A DNA stretch of 64,000 nucleotides, taken from positions 62,001 to 126,000 of the forward strand of contig JAGCPY010000007.1 in assembly GCA_017965425.1 (NCBI GenBank), given 5' to 3'. How positions within the stretch are numbered: position 1 is the stretch's first letter; every line of letters begins with the position of its first letter. The DNA comes from Bacteroidaceae bacterium. GTDB lineage: Bacteria; Bacteroidota; Bacteroidia; Bacteroidales; Bacteroidaceae. This document shows, piece by piece, positions 28,512 through 37,505 of the stretch. The position numbers and the translations under genes were made by a program. Below the pieces are notes generated by a model, which had not been told where the DNA came from, searched no databases, and worked only from the letters and a program-made list of their open reading frames with translations.

Positions 28512-28823
28512 ATGATTCTCTATAATACCACTTATCAGATGCCCGAAGCCGATGCCCGCGACTTCGTCATTTGGGTGCATCAGGTGATGTTGCCACGCGT
28601 CAACGAGTTCGGGCACATGAAGCACGGACGCCTCTCGCGCATCCTCTCTCATAAGGAAGAAGGCACCGAATGCTTTGCGCTCCAATTTGAAGTGGAGAGC
28701 ACGGCACGTCTCCACTATTGGTTCGTCAAGCAGGGTAAACTATTGGGCGAAGAGATGCTGAAGACTTTCGGAAACAGGGTCATCGGCTTTTCGACCATGA
28801 TGGAGGTGATAGATGGAGAGTGA
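28512..28823 (+). CDS. DUF4286 family protein
   Basis: 103 residues, cytosolic. It starts [14 protein letters not shown], the usual DUF4286 opening, so ATG 28512 is preferred over the upstream in-frame start at 28485. The fold is probably a ferredoxin-like dimeric alpha/beta barrel; no activity is known. The -7-like TATTTTTG at 28500-28507 ends only 4 bases before the ATG, so the transcript may be leaderless. It overlaps ruvC by 11 bases, so it is translationally coupled to a Holliday-junction resolvase gene. Confidence 0.85.
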   Translation: MILYNTTYQMPEADARDFVIWVHQVMLPRVNEFGHMKHGRLSRILSHKEEGTECFALQFEVESTARLHYWFVKQGKLLGEEMLKTFGNRVIGFSTMMEVIDGE

Positions 28824-29376
28824 ACGCATTATACTGGGCATCGACCCCGGCACCACCATCATGGGCTATGGCGTCATCAAGACCTGTGGCAAACGAGCAG
28901 AGATGATGGCGATGGGCGTGATTGACCTTCGCAAATACGCCGACCATTACCTCAAACTCGGACGTATCTTTGAACGCATCACGGGAATCATCGAGAGCTA
29001 TCTGCCCGATGAAGTGGCCATTGAGGCACCGTTCTTCGGCAAGAATGTCCAATCCATGCTGAAGCTCGGACGTGCACAGGGCGTGGCTATGGCTGCCGCC
29101 ATCAGTCGTCAGGTGCCTATCAAGGAGTATGCTCCTATGCAGATCAAGATGGCCATCACAGGACAAGGCTCGGCATCGAAAGAACAAGTGGCCTATATGC
29201 TGCGCCAGATGCTGAAGATTCCTGAAGACGCCATGTTGCCTTGGCTGGACGCGACAGACGGATTGGCTGCTGCCTACTGTCATTTCATCGAGAGCTCACG
29301 CCCAACCTCGTTAGGGAAAGCCAAGAATTGGAAAGAGTTTGCACGCCAAAATAAAGACAAGATTCATGGAATGTAA
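28813..29376 (+). CDS. ruvC: Holliday junction resolvase RuvC
   Basis: 187 residues, typical for the family. Cleaves four-way junctions made during recombination and works with RuvAB. The four acidic catalytic residues are visible: Asp in ILGIDPGTT (D10), Glu in [11 protein letters not shown] (about E71), and the pair in [11 protein letters not shown] (about D143 and D146). KQVAYML and the basic C-terminus are also typical. Start ATG 28813 overlaps the DUF4286 gene; its end overlaps the next gene by 11 bases. The three-gene overlap implies a single transcript. Confidence 0.95.
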   Translation: MESERIILGIDPGTTIMGYGVIKTCGKRAEMMAMGVIDLRKYADHYLKLGRIFERITGIIESYLPDEVAIEAPFFGKNVQSMLKLGRAQGVAMAAAISRQVPIKEYAPMQIKMAITGQGSASKEQVAYMLRQMLKIPEDAMLPWLDATDGLAAAYCHFIESSRPTSLGKAKNWKEFARQNKDKIHGM

Positions 29377-30799
29377 GCCACTGATTTCCATTCGTAATGG
29401 CGTTCCTCGCCATCCTGATTTCCGCATGAGGGAACCTGTGAACCTCAACATTCAGCAAGGTGAACAGGTGGCCATCATCGGGCCTAATGCTGCCGGCAAG
29501 ACTCGGCTCGTGGAAATACTCACGGGACGATGGCCGCTACTCAGCACGGGCGAAATCAGCTACCACTTTCCCAACGCTCTACATCGGTTAGCGAGCGAGA
29601 ACATCCGTCAGCTCTCTTTCCGTGACTCCTACGGCGACAGCGACCAAAGCTATTATCTTCAACAACGCTGGAACCAGCACGATATCGACGATGCCACACC
29701 CACCGTCGGTCAACTGCTCAAAGCTGTGAACGCAGACGAGGAACTGCGCGCACAACTCTACACGCTCTTCCAACTGGAACCGATGTTGGACAAATACATC
29801 ATCAGCCTCTCCAGCGGCGAACTGCGCAAGTTCCAGCTCACACGGACGCTGCTGACGGCACCCCGTCTGCTGATTCTTGACAACCCATTTATTGGATTAG
29901 ATGTACACGCGCGCGAATTGTTGCGAAATCTGCTGGACAAACTGGTGCACGAAACCGACCTGCACCTTATTCTCGTCGTTACGCGAACACAGGACATTCC
30001 CTTGTTTGTCAACCGCATCATTCGCGTGGAAGGTCTTCGAGTCATTGCCCAAGAGGACGACCAGCCTCATGAACCTCAAAAGACGCTGAAATCTCAATGT
30101 CCACAGAAGAACCTCCCCTCCTCCACCCCACCCATCCTCCGTTTCTCAAACGTCACCATCCGCTACGGCTCACACGTCATCCTGAAAGACCTCAGCTGGA
30201 CCGTTCACCGTGGAGAGCGATGGGCGTTGTCGGGTGTGAATGGTTCTGGAAAGAGCACGCTCCTCAGCCTCGTATGTGCAGACAATCCACAGGCATACGC
30301 TTGTGACATTGAGCTATTTGGCAAGCGTCGGGGAACAGGAGAAAGCATCTGGGACATCAAACGTCATATCGGGTACGTCAGTCCCGAAATGCACCGAGCT
30401 TACATGAAGGACTTGCCTGCCATAGACATTGTGGCCAGTGGGTTGCATGACAGTGTTGGTCTCTACGTCCGGCCACGTCCCGAACAGCGACAGACGTGCA
30501 TCGAATGGATGGAACGACTGGGCATAGCAAACTTGGCCGACCGCACTTTCCTACGTCTCAGCAGTGGTGAACAGCGATTATGTCTGCTGGCGCGTGCGTT
30601 CGTGAAAACGCCTGACCTGCTGATTCTTGACGAACCTTTCCATGGTCTTGATGACGAGAACCGCCTGCTCGTCACTGCTCTCATCGAAGCATATTGCCGT
30701 CGCCAGGATGTCACCCTCATCATCGTTTCTCATTATGAAGATGAACTGCCGGCTTGCATCACTCATCGTCTGGAACTTCAGAAGCCTGAATGCAGCTGA
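29366..30799 (+). CDS. Double ABC ATP-binding protein, ModF/PhrA-like
   Basis: 477 residues with two ABC ATPase domains and no membrane segment. Domain 1: Walker A GPNAAGKT (39-46), signature LSSGELRK, Walker B LLILDNPF, where Asn replaces the usual catalytic Glu. Domain 2: Walker [10 protein letters not shown] (about 289-297), signature LSSGEQRL, Walker B LLILDEPF with Glu intact. This asymmetric pair and length match ModF-type proteins, which are linked by name to molybdate or photorepair but whose role is not firmly known. Start ATG 29366 overlaps the ruvC end; the longer frame from 29339 lies inside ruvC. A convergent gap with a phased palindrome follows. Confidence 0.82.
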   Translation: MECKPLISIRNGVPRHPDFRMREPVNLNIQQGEQVAIIGPNAAGKTRLVEILTGRWPLLSTGEISYHFPNALHRLASENIRQLSFRDSYGDSDQSYYLQQRWNQHDIDDATPTVGQLLKAVNADEELRAQLYTLFQLEPMLDKYIISLSSGELRKFQLTRTLLTAPRLLILDNPFIGLDVHARELLRNLLDKLVHETDLHLILVVTRTQDIPLFVNRIIRVEGLRVIAQEDDQPHEPQKTLKSQCPQKNLPSSTPPILRFSNVTIRYGSHVILKDLSWTVHRGERWALSGVNGSGKSTLLSLVCADNPQAYACDIELFGKRRGTGESIWDIKRHIGYVSPEMHRAYMKDLPAIDIVASGLHDSVGLYVRPRPEQRQTCIEWMERLGIANLADRTFLRLSSGEQRLCLLARAFVKTPDLLILDEPFHGLDDENRLLVTALIEAYCRRQDVTLIIVSHYEDELPACITHRLELQKPECS

Positions 30800-30824
30800 C
30801 GTCCGCCACACATGTTTTTCGTCT

Positions 30825-31046
30825 AAAATCCCTCAATCCCTCACCGTTTACGATAATCAGCTGAAAGAAAGCAGCTTGCAGGTGAGGGATTGGTGAGGGA
30901 TTGGTGAGGGATGGTGAGGGATGAAGCATGAATGTCAGAAAAAAAGAAATCCCTCACCATCCCTCACCTATTCCTCACCAATCCCTCACCTGTAAATCAC
31001 TGAATGACAATCCTGTAGCACAAACGGTGAGGGATTGAGGGTTTTT
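30825..31046. repeat. Phased GGTGAGGG palindrome, copy 1
   Basis: The outer arm CCCTCAATCCCTCACC (30830-30845) mirrors GGTGAGGGATTGAGGG (31026-31041). GGTGAGGG units start at 30881, 30892, 30903 and 30913. CCCTCACC units (one with a T at the first base) start at 30951, 30961, 30972 and 30983. Distances from the outer unit inward are 43, 11, 11, 10, then 38 across the centre, then 10, 11, 11, 43. The left linker contains GATAATCAGCTGAAAGAAAG. It lies between the convergent ABC and yebC genes. Confidence 0.9.
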
Positions 31047-31101
31047 CGCCCTAAAATACATGTATGGGGGGAGTGATGAACCGAGTTTTGACAATCTGAT
31101 T

Positions 31102-31141
31102 GGAACGTGTACACCTTACTTGCGGAAGGTGTACACGTTCC
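31102..31141. terminator. GTGTACAC hairpin, 16-bp perfect stem
   Basis: GGAACGTGTACACCTT (31102-31117) pairs with AAGGTGTACACGTTCC (31126-31141), with an 8-base loop. It starts 55 bases after phased palindrome copy 1, in the convergent ABC/yebC gap. It could end transcription from either side, although there is no strong U tract. Confidence 0.65.
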
Positions 31142-31259
31142 TGACCATCAGTGTGTACCAGGTCATGTTTTGCGCTGCTCCAGACGGTTGTATCCAGATG
31201 GATTCGACGTCAAAATGGCTGTTCTAAGACATAAAACATGCACATCTTGAATAAAAAAC

Positions 31260-31288
31260 GTGTGCACTTTGCAGGTGAAAGTGCACAC
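31260..31288 (-). terminator. Hairpin after yebC
   Basis: GTGTGCACTTT (31260-31270) pairs with AAAGTGCACAC (31278-31288), with a 7-base loop. It lies 30 bases beyond the yebC stop. On the minus strand the stem is followed by GTTTTTTATTC, so a Rho-independent terminator for yebC is likely. Confidence 0.7.
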
Positions 31289-31317
31289 ATCGTCAACAGC
31301 AGGTATTGTTGTTCCCG

Positions 31318-32046
31318 CTATTCTTCCGGTTTCATATTGGTGTAAACCGTTTGCACGTCATCAAATTCTTCCAGACGTTCCACCATCTTGTTCAAGCTTT
31401 CGCGCTGCTCAGGTGTGACGTCCTTGAGGTCATTGGGGATATAGGTGAACTCACCGCCCACTTCCTCGAATCCACTCTCTTCCAGGTGCTTCTGGATAGC
31501 GCCATAGGATTTTGGATCGCCGTAAATGGTCAGCGTGCCTTCTTCCTCATCCTCGTCGTATTCGTCTTCAACGCCGTAGTCAATGAGATCCAGAATCAGC
31601 TCGTCCATGTCTATGCCGTCCTTCTTCTTGAACGTGAAGACACACTTGTGGTCGAACAGGAAAGCGAGGCTTCCCATCGTACCCAGATTGCCTCCGAATT
31701 TGTTGAAGACGCTGCGGACGTCAGCAACTGTGCGTGTAGGATTGTCCGTGAGCGTATCGACGAAGACGGCAATGCCGTGAGGTCCATAACCCTCATAGGT
31801 CATTCCCTTGTACTCGCTCTGGTCTTTTCCCATCGCGTTTTTGATGGCACGATCAATGTTGTCCTTCGGCATGTTCTCACGCTTGCAAGTAGCGATGATG
31901 CCACGCAGTGTTGGGTTCATGTCGGGATCTGGCCCACCAGCCTTGACGGCGATGGCAATCTGCTTGCCCAGCTTGGTGAATGTCTTTGCCATGTGGCCCC
32001 AACGCTTCAGTTTGGCGGCCTTGCGGTATTCAAATGCTCTTCCCAT
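31318..32046 (-). CDS. yebC: YebC/PmpR-family protein
   Basis: 242 residues, the usual length. The opening MGRAFEYRKAAKLKRWGHMA, then FTKLGKQIAIAVKAGGPDPD, NPTLRGIIATCKRENMPKDN and YEGYGPHGIAVFVDTLTDNP, are diagnostic. Members have been described as DNA-binding regulators and, more recently, as translation factors that relieve ribosome stalling at proline runs. It lies downstream of pheT on the same strand, separated by a G/C-rich repeat element, and ends at the hairpin at 31260. Confidence 0.95.
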   Translation of the reverse strand: MGRAFEYRKAAKLKRWGHMAKTFTKLGKQIAIAVKAGGPDPDMNPTLRGIIATCKRENMPKDNIDRAIKNAMGKDQSEYKGMTYEGYGPHGIAVFVDTLTDNPTRTVADVRSVFNKFGGNLGTMGSLAFLFDHKCVFTFKKKDGIDMDELILDLIDYGVEDEYDEDEEEGTLTIYGDPKSYGAIQKHLEESGFEEVGGEFTYIPNDLKDVTPEQRESLNKMVERLEEFDDVQTVYTNMKPEE

Positions 32047-32067
32047 AACGATTAGAACTGCGGACCT

Positions 32068-32195
32068 TCCTCCTGCCCCTCCCTTGTAGGGCGCAGAGTA
32101 GAATCCTTTGAGTTTTTATAAGTTATTAATGATATGATTATTAATATTTGAAAGTGACTACTCCTTCCCTTCAAGGGAGGGCGGGTGGAGGGGCC
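32068..32195 (-). repeat. G/C-rich inverted-repeat element, copy a (pheT-yebC spacer)
   Basis: The left arm CCTCCTGCCCCTCCCTTGTA begins at 32069. The right arm at 32161-32195 contains TTCAAGGGAGGGCGGGTGGA. The centre is A/T-rich. It occupies nearly the whole 148-base spacer between two minus-strand genes and touches the pheT stop codon. It is more diverged than the copies at 45214 and 47610. Confidence 0.65.
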
Positions 32196-34702
32196 TATCT
32201 CAACTCTGCATTAAGTTGTTTTGTCAGATTCTGAATCAGTTTCTGCATGATGCTGTCGATGGCCTTGTCATTGAGCGTCTTGGTTTCGTCTTGAAGGATG
32301 AAATTGACAGCGTATGATTTCTTGCCGGCAGGAAGATTCTTTCCTTCATAGACATCGAAGAGACGCACTTCCTTGAGGAGCTTGCGTTCTGTCTGATAAG
32401 CGATGGACTCGATGCGGGCGAACTCCACACTCTTGTCAACCAGCAAGGCGAGATCACGGCTGACAGCAGGGAATTTGGGCAACTCTGTATAGCTGACTTT
32501 CTCCTTGCGAATCAATTTCATCACTTGCTGCCAGGCGATATCGGCGAAATAGACTTCCGTCGGGATGTCGAAAGCCACCTGCAACCGCTTGGCCACAATA
32601 CCCAGCTGTGCAATCACCTTACCACCACGATTTTCAATGAGAATGCTCTTCGAGAAAACATCGTTGGTTCCTTCCTTGAACACAAGTGCTCCGAAGGGAA
32701 CGCCAAGACGCTGGAGAATATTCATCACATGTGCTTTCAGGACAAAGAATGATTGGTCTTCGTCTGGATGTGCCCAAGAACCGCTTGTGCGCTTGCCTGT
32801 AATCCACAGACCAAGATGATAGTCTTCGCTATAGGCATCGAGCACATGCTTGATCACTTCGGGATCACGGCTGGAACTAACACCTGGTATGATGTCCGGG
32901 CACTTCTTGTCGGCATGGAAATAATAGCAGTTGCCAAATTCAAAGAACTGCACATCACCCCGACGGCGGTTGACGTTGCGGCTGATGCTTTCCAAACCAC
33001 CAAACAACAATGTCTGACGCAGGACGCTCAAGTCTTGGCTCAACGGATTCAGCAAACGAACACAATGCTCGGCGGGGTAAGAAGAAAGGTTCTCGTAGTA
33101 GGCACTCTTCTGCAAAGAGTTGTTCAAGATTTCATTGAACCCAGCACCTGCAAGTTGTTCGGCTACAATGTTCTGTAGCTTATGGCTTTTATCTGGTTCA
33201 CCTTTCACGGACAGGGCCGAATTGATGGACATCGGTATTTCAACATTGTTGTAGCCATAGATGCGCAAGATGTCTTCCACCACATCGCAAGGACGTTGTA
33301 CATCGACACGATAGGCAGGCACCGAGAGCTGCAAACCACCATCATCCTCGGCCTCAATCTTCATTTCAAGTGAAGCCACAATGCTCTTGATGACATCGAC
33401 AGGAATATGCTGACCAATGAGTCTATCCACATAATCGAAACGAAGGTTGACAGGGAAATCCTTGATGGGTTCGGGATAGACATCCACGATTTCCATCGAG
33501 ACTTTGCCACCAGCCAACTCCTGACACATCTTGGCCGCCAGCTTTAAGGCATATATCTGACCATTCGGATCGATACCACGCTCGAAGCGGAAGCTGGCGT
33601 CTGTCTGAAGACCATGACGACGTGCACTCTTGCGAATCCAAGTGGGATTGAAATAAGCACTTTCGAGCAAGACATTCTTTGTCGTCTCATAAGTGCCACT
33701 GCCTTTTCCTCCATAGACACCGCCGATGCACATAGGAGCCTCGGTATTGCAAATCATCAGATCATGCTCACTAAGTTTGCGGTCAACTCCATCAAGCGTC
33801 TGGAACGGAGTCCCCTCTGGCATGGTCTTCACGATAACTTCTTTGCCCACAATCATGTCTGCATCGAAGCAATGCAAAGGCTGACCAAAAGCCATCATCA
33901 CATAATTCGTGATGTCCACGATATTGTTGATTGGACGCAAACCAATGGTTGTCAGATGTTCTTGCAGCCATTTAGGACTCTCTTTCACTTCACAATCCGT
34001 TACCGTAACGGCTGCATAGCGAGGACATGCCTCGGTGTTCTCTACACGAATGGGGATTTGCAAGTTGTGGTTATCGACTTTGAAATCTTCGACTGTTGGA
34101 CGATGCAAAGCCGTCTTGTAACCATTCTGTAAAAGCCAAGCATAGAGGTCACGGGCAACCCCGTAATGCGAACATGCGTCTGCACGGTTAGCCGTGATAT
34201 CTACTTCTATCAGATAATCACTTTCCAGCCCGTAGTATTCAGCGGCTTTCTGACCAACGGGCGTCTCTGCGGGCAAGACAATAATGCCGCTATGATCTGT
34301 GCCGATGCCAATCTCATCCTCGGCACAAATCATGCCATTGGACTCGATGCCACGTAATTTGCTTTTCTTGATGACGAACTCCTGATCACCATCATACAAC
34401 TTAGTTCCCAGCGTTGCCACGATGACTTTCTGGCCAGCAGCTACGTTAGGTGCTCCACAGACAATCTGTTGGACTTCGCCTGTTCCAACATCGACCGTGC
34501 AAACATGCATGTGATCGCTATTAGGATGAGGCTCACACGTGAGGACATGTCCCACAACAAGGCCCTCCAATCCACCACGAATACTTTGTACCTCTTCCAC
34601 GCCATCAACTTCTAATCCAATGGAAGTCAAGGCAGCAGCTACTTCATGAGCCGTCAACTCCGTATCAACATATTCACGGAGCCATTTATAGGAAATATTC
34701 AT
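32195..34702 (-). CDS. pheT: Phenylalanyl-tRNA synthetase beta subunit
   Basis: 835 residues. Forms the alpha2-beta2 enzyme with PheS, which is not in this window. MNISYKWLREYVDTELT is the standard start. An EMAP/OB tRNA-binding domain (about 40-150; CEPHPNSDHMHVCTVDVG), the B3/B4 editing domain (about 210-385), B5 (about 400-475), the catalytic-like core and the C-terminal FDX-ACB domain (KFPAVSRDLALLVDKSVEFA) are all present. A -7-like TATTTTTG (minus strand, 34733-34740) lies 30 bases upstream. The yebC gene follows. A non-adjacent pheS is normal in Bacteroidetes. Confidence 0.96.
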   Translation of the reverse strand: MNISYKWLREYVDTELTAHEVAAALTSIGLEVDGVEEVQSIRGGLEGLVVGHVLTCEPHPNSDHMHVCTVDVGTGEVQQIVCGAPNVAAGQKVIVATLGTKLYDGDQEFVIKKSKLRGIESNGMICAEDEIGIGTDHSGIIVLPAETPVGQKAAEYYGLESDYLIEVDITANRADACSHYGVARDLYAWLLQNGYKTALHRPTVEDFKVDNHNLQIPIRVENTEACPRYAAVTVTDCEVKESPKWLQEHLTTIGLRPINNIVDITNYVMMAFGQPLHCFDADMIVGKEVIVKTMPEGTPFQTLDGVDRKLSEHDLMICNTEAPMCIGGVYGGKGSGTYETTKNVLLESAYFNPTWIRKSARRHGLQTDASFRFERGIDPNGQIYALKLAAKMCQELAGGKVSMEIVDVYPEPIKDFPVNLRFDYVDRLIGQHIPVDVIKSIVASLEMKIEAEDDGGLQLSVPAYRVDVQRPCDVVEDILRIYGYNNVEIPMSINSALSVKGEPDKSHKLQNIVAEQLAGAGFNEILNNSLQKSAYYENLSSYPAEHCVRLLNPLSQDLSVLRQTLLFGGLESISRNVNRRRGDVQFFEFGNCYYFHADKKCPDIIPGVSSSRDPEVIKHVLDAYSEDYHLGLWITGKRTSGSWAHPDEDQSFFVLKAHVMNILQRLGVPFGALVFKEGTNDVFSKSILIENRGGKVIAQLGIVAKRLQVAFDIPTEVYFADIAWQQVMKLIRKEKVSYTELPKFPAVSRDLALLVDKSVEFARIESIAYQTERKLLKEVRLFDVYEGKNLPAGKKSYAVNFILQDETKTLNDKAIDSIMQKLIQNLTKQLNAELR

Positions 34703-34826
34703 ACTTTATAGGTTGTTTTTCTATTTTGCGCGCAAAAATACAAAAAACTTTGCACTTTTCACGGCTATACATCACTTTTTTTATGGAAGACACCTTAATA
34801 TAATGACTTTTACTCCTGTTTCGTTT

Positions 34827-35678
34827 TCATTTTGCCATATATTTCTCACCGTCTTGGATATAGACACCATTGTCTGGCTTGGCATTGAGCCGACGACCAT
34901 TCATGTCGTAGATGGCAGCAGAGCGAGAGGCCGTTTCTGCTGCCGGCGCTTCGGTGCGAGTCTCTACGTCGGTAAGGCTCTTATACTCCGCAATAGCCTT
35001 CTTGAGCTGTGCCTGATATCCTTCGGTACATACGACATTGGCAAACATCGTAGCAGCCAGGAGCAGCGAAGCATCGGTGTCGGTCTTCCAGTGGTGACCG
35101 CAGATCACACGGTTGAGAGCATATTCTTGAGCACGCAGCATGATTTCCGTGGTATATTCCGGAGCTATCGTACACAATGCCAGGGCGAACATATAGCCAC
35201 GGGAAGAGTGACCGGAAGGATAACTCAAGGTCTTGCCCTCTTCGTCGTCTGTCCATGGCTTCAGCGACTCTTCCTTGAAGGTGAAGAACGGACGCAGGCG
35301 CTGGTATTTGTTCTTCACTGCCGTATTAGCAATTTGGGCATCCGTGACGGCACGCTCGCACAGCAGAATAATCTCCGGCGTGGTCTCGTAGGTCAGATTG
35401 ATGCCGATACATTTGCTCTCGCCAAACACCTCATAGAGCTCTGCCGACTCATCCCAAAGAGCCTGCTGGCTGACTTCCTGGTCCTCTCGCTGTTCACGTC
35501 CCCACTGATAGTAGTAGAAGTCATAGGCGAAAGCGCCACTGGTCAGTGGTGGATATTCCTTGATGAAATCATACTGCTTGGGACGTGTCTGCTCTGTGAG
35601 AAAGCCGTCAGGCCTCTGCCCCCAAATACTCGATGTAGTCAAGACGGTGGCTACAATTGCTAATAATACCTTTTTCAT
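34827..35678 (-). CDS. Class A (PAP2-type) acid phosphatase with type IX sorting tail
   Basis: 283 residues with a signal peptide (MKKVLLAIVATVLTTSSIWG). The phosphatase signature is complete: KYQRLRPF (KxxxxxxRP region), YPSGHSSRG (PSGH) and RVICGHHWKTD (SRxxxGxHxxxD type, with N-R instead of S-R). Catalysis uses the two histidines, as in PhoN/PhoC non-specific phosphomonoesterases. The C-terminus AIYDMNGRRLNAKPDNGVYI...YMAK resembles the type IX sorting tails of the giant proteins, which suggests export to the cell surface rather than the usual periplasmic location. Apparently a single-gene unit. Confidence 0.87.
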   Translation of the reverse strand: MKKVLLAIVATVLTTSSIWGQRPDGFLTEQTRPKQYDFIKEYPPLTSGAFAYDFYYYQWGREQREDQEVSQQALWDESAELYEVFGESKCIGINLTYETTPEIILLCERAVTDAQIANTAVKNKYQRLRPFFTFKEESLKPWTDDEEGKTLSYPSGHSSRGYMFALALCTIAPEYTTEIMLRAQEYALNRVICGHHWKTDTDASLLLAATMFANVVCTEGYQAQLKKAIAEYKSLTDVETRTEAPAAETASRSAAIYDMNGRRLNAKPDNGVYIQDGEKYMAK

Positions 35679-35884
35679 TGACTTTAAGTTCTTTATATTA
35701 TTGTTAATTCTTATCTAAGTTTCGGATTTCTATTCTTAACTAAGCTGAAACATTGTAAAGTTACTCATCTGTCTGAAACACACGCCCCCGCCCATCCGTC
35801 CCCCTTATAGGTGAGGGGCTATGGTCATGGACGTATGTGAATCAAGTAGTTAACCTTCTTCAGCAACTTGAATGGCTTATATGT

Positions 35885-37480
35885 TTAGAAAGGCATATCT
35901 CCCATCGAAGGTGGAGGTCCAAAAGGTGTATTCTGGTCATCAGCTGGCGGCAAAGGCTCTCCTCCACCAACAGATTGGCTGGAAGGCAAGGGAGGGCCAT
36001 CGGGTACATCGTTGGTGTTGAGGGCAGAACCGAAGGTGATCGTTTCTCCAGGCATGGGAATATAGGCATCTTCATCTGTATCTTGGAAGCGAGCGTATTC
36101 ATTCCTGAACTTTAGCCGCACGGTATCCACTGCACCATTACGATGTTTGGCGATGATGAACTCAGCCATACCATGCATATCATGCCCTTTTTCGTCCTGA
36201 TAAATCTTATAATACTCTGGACGATGAATGAAACAGACCATATCAGCGTCTTGTTCAATGGCACCCGACTCACGGAGGTCCGAAAGCTGCGGACGCTTGC
36301 CATCATCACCTTCACGCTTCTCCACGCTGCGGTTCAATTGTGAAAGAGCAATAATAGGTATATTCAACTCTTTGGCCAGACCTTTTAATGAACGGCTGAT
36401 GTTGGAAACTTCCTCTTGACGAGAGCCGAAACTCATGCCAGAGGCATTCATTAACTGGAGATAGTCGATAAGAATGATTTTCACACCATGTTCACGAACC
36501 AAACGTCGTGCCTTCGTGCGCAATTCAAATACGGAGAGAGAAGGTGTGTCATCCAAGTAGATTGGAGCATCATAAAGTTGGCGGATACGATTATCAAGCT
36601 GTCCCCATTCATAAGGTTCCAGCTGTCCACTCTTGATTTTGTCGCCCGTGATTTCACAGACATTCACAATCAAACGGTTCACCAACTGCACATTGCTCAT
36701 TTCCAATGAGAACATGGCACATGGAACATGGTTGTCAACAGCAATTTTCTTGGCCATGGAGAGAACGAACGCCGTTTTGCCCATTGCAGGTCGAGCAGCA
36801 ATAATAATCAAGTCTGAGTTCTGCCATCCACTTGTCAGTTTGTCTATATGCGGAAAACCGCTGGAAAGACCTGACAAACCATCACGACGCGCGGCGGCTT
36901 TCTGCAATAGCTCGTAGGCTTCATGGATAACAGGATTGATCTGCGTGTAATCCTTTTTCAGGTTCTGCTGTGAAATGGCAAACAGCTTACCTTCAGCCTC
37001 TTGCATGAGATCGTCAACATCAATGGTCGTGTCAAATGCTTTCTGTTGAACTTGACTGGAAAACGTGATAAGCTCACGAGCCAAAGCCTTTTGTGCAATG
37101 ATGCGGGCATGATAATCGATGTGGGCAGAAGAGGTCACATTCTGAGACAACTGCATCAAGTAGATCGGTCCGCCTGCATCCTCTAAATGATTGGTACTTT
37201 CCAAATAATCGCGTACCGTCAGGATATCAACAGGTCGCTGTTGAGCATTCAAGGAACGAATCGCATCGAAGAGCAGCTGATGGCGATGATCGTAGAAGCT
37301 TTCTGGACGCAACACCTCACTGACTTGCGAATAGGCATCCTGCTCAATCATGAGCGCTCCCAGCACCGCCTGTTCCATTTCAAGGTTCTGCGGTTGCGGA
37401 CGTCCGTAGGCATCTTCAACAGGAGCCGCTGTACGGTTAGTACGGTTGTTGGGTTTTCGGATATTGTTTGTGGTCGGCAT
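35885..37480 (-). CDS. dnaB: Replicative DNA helicase DnaB
   Basis: 531 residues. Hexameric 5'-3' helicase of the replisome. The N-terminal domain is at about 30-135 (LEMEQAVLGALMIEQDAYSQ), with a RecA-like core from about 205. Walker A is ARPAMGKTAF (about 227-236), Walker B is IILIDYLQLM, and the C-terminal part has SDLRESGAIEQDADMVCFIH. No intein is present. The last 50 residues are proline- and glycine-rich (PDGPPLPSSQSVGGGEPLPP), a low-complexity tail seen in Bacteroidetes DnaB. It follows kdsB with a 25-base gap, so the two may share a transcript. Confidence 0.96.
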   Translation of the reverse strand: MPTTNNIRKPNNRTNRTAAPVEDAYGRPQPQNLEMEQAVLGALMIEQDAYSQVSEVLRPESFYDHRHQLLFDAIRSLNAQQRPVDILTVRDYLESTNHLEDAGGPIYLMQLSQNVTSSAHIDYHARIIAQKALARELITFSSQVQQKAFDTTIDVDDLMQEAEGKLFAISQQNLKKDYTQINPVIHEAYELLQKAAARRDGLSGLSSGFPHIDKLTSGWQNSDLIIIAARPAMGKTAFVLSMAKKIAVDNHVPCAMFSLEMSNVQLVNRLIVNVCEITGDKIKSGQLEPYEWGQLDNRIRQLYDAPIYLDDTPSLSVFELRTKARRLVREHGVKIILIDYLQLMNASGMSFGSRQEEVSNISRSLKGLAKELNIPIIALSQLNRSVEKREGDDGKRPQLSDLRESGAIEQDADMVCFIHRPEYYKIYQDEKGHDMHGMAEFIIAKHRNGAVDTVRLKFRNEYARFQDTDEDAYIPMPGETITFGSALNTNDVPDGPPLPSSQSVGGGEPLPPADDQNTPFGPPPSMGDMPF

Positions 37481-37505
37481 GAATAGATAAAATACTGTTT
37501 ACGTC

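Noticed and set aside
31306-32055. Plus-strand frame of 249 codons opposite yebC
   Set aside because: Exact antisense of a conserved gene; the protein has no recognisable features.
34713-35663. Plus-strand frame of 316 codons opposite the acid phosphatase
   Set aside because: Antisense shadow; the phosphatase motifs and signal peptide lie on the minus strand.
35780-35835. A fifth full copy of the G/C-rich inverted repeat
   Set aside because: Only one arm-like stretch (CGCCCCCGCCCATCC with TATAGGTGAGGGG) can be seen; no mirror arm nearby, so listed only as a possible relic.
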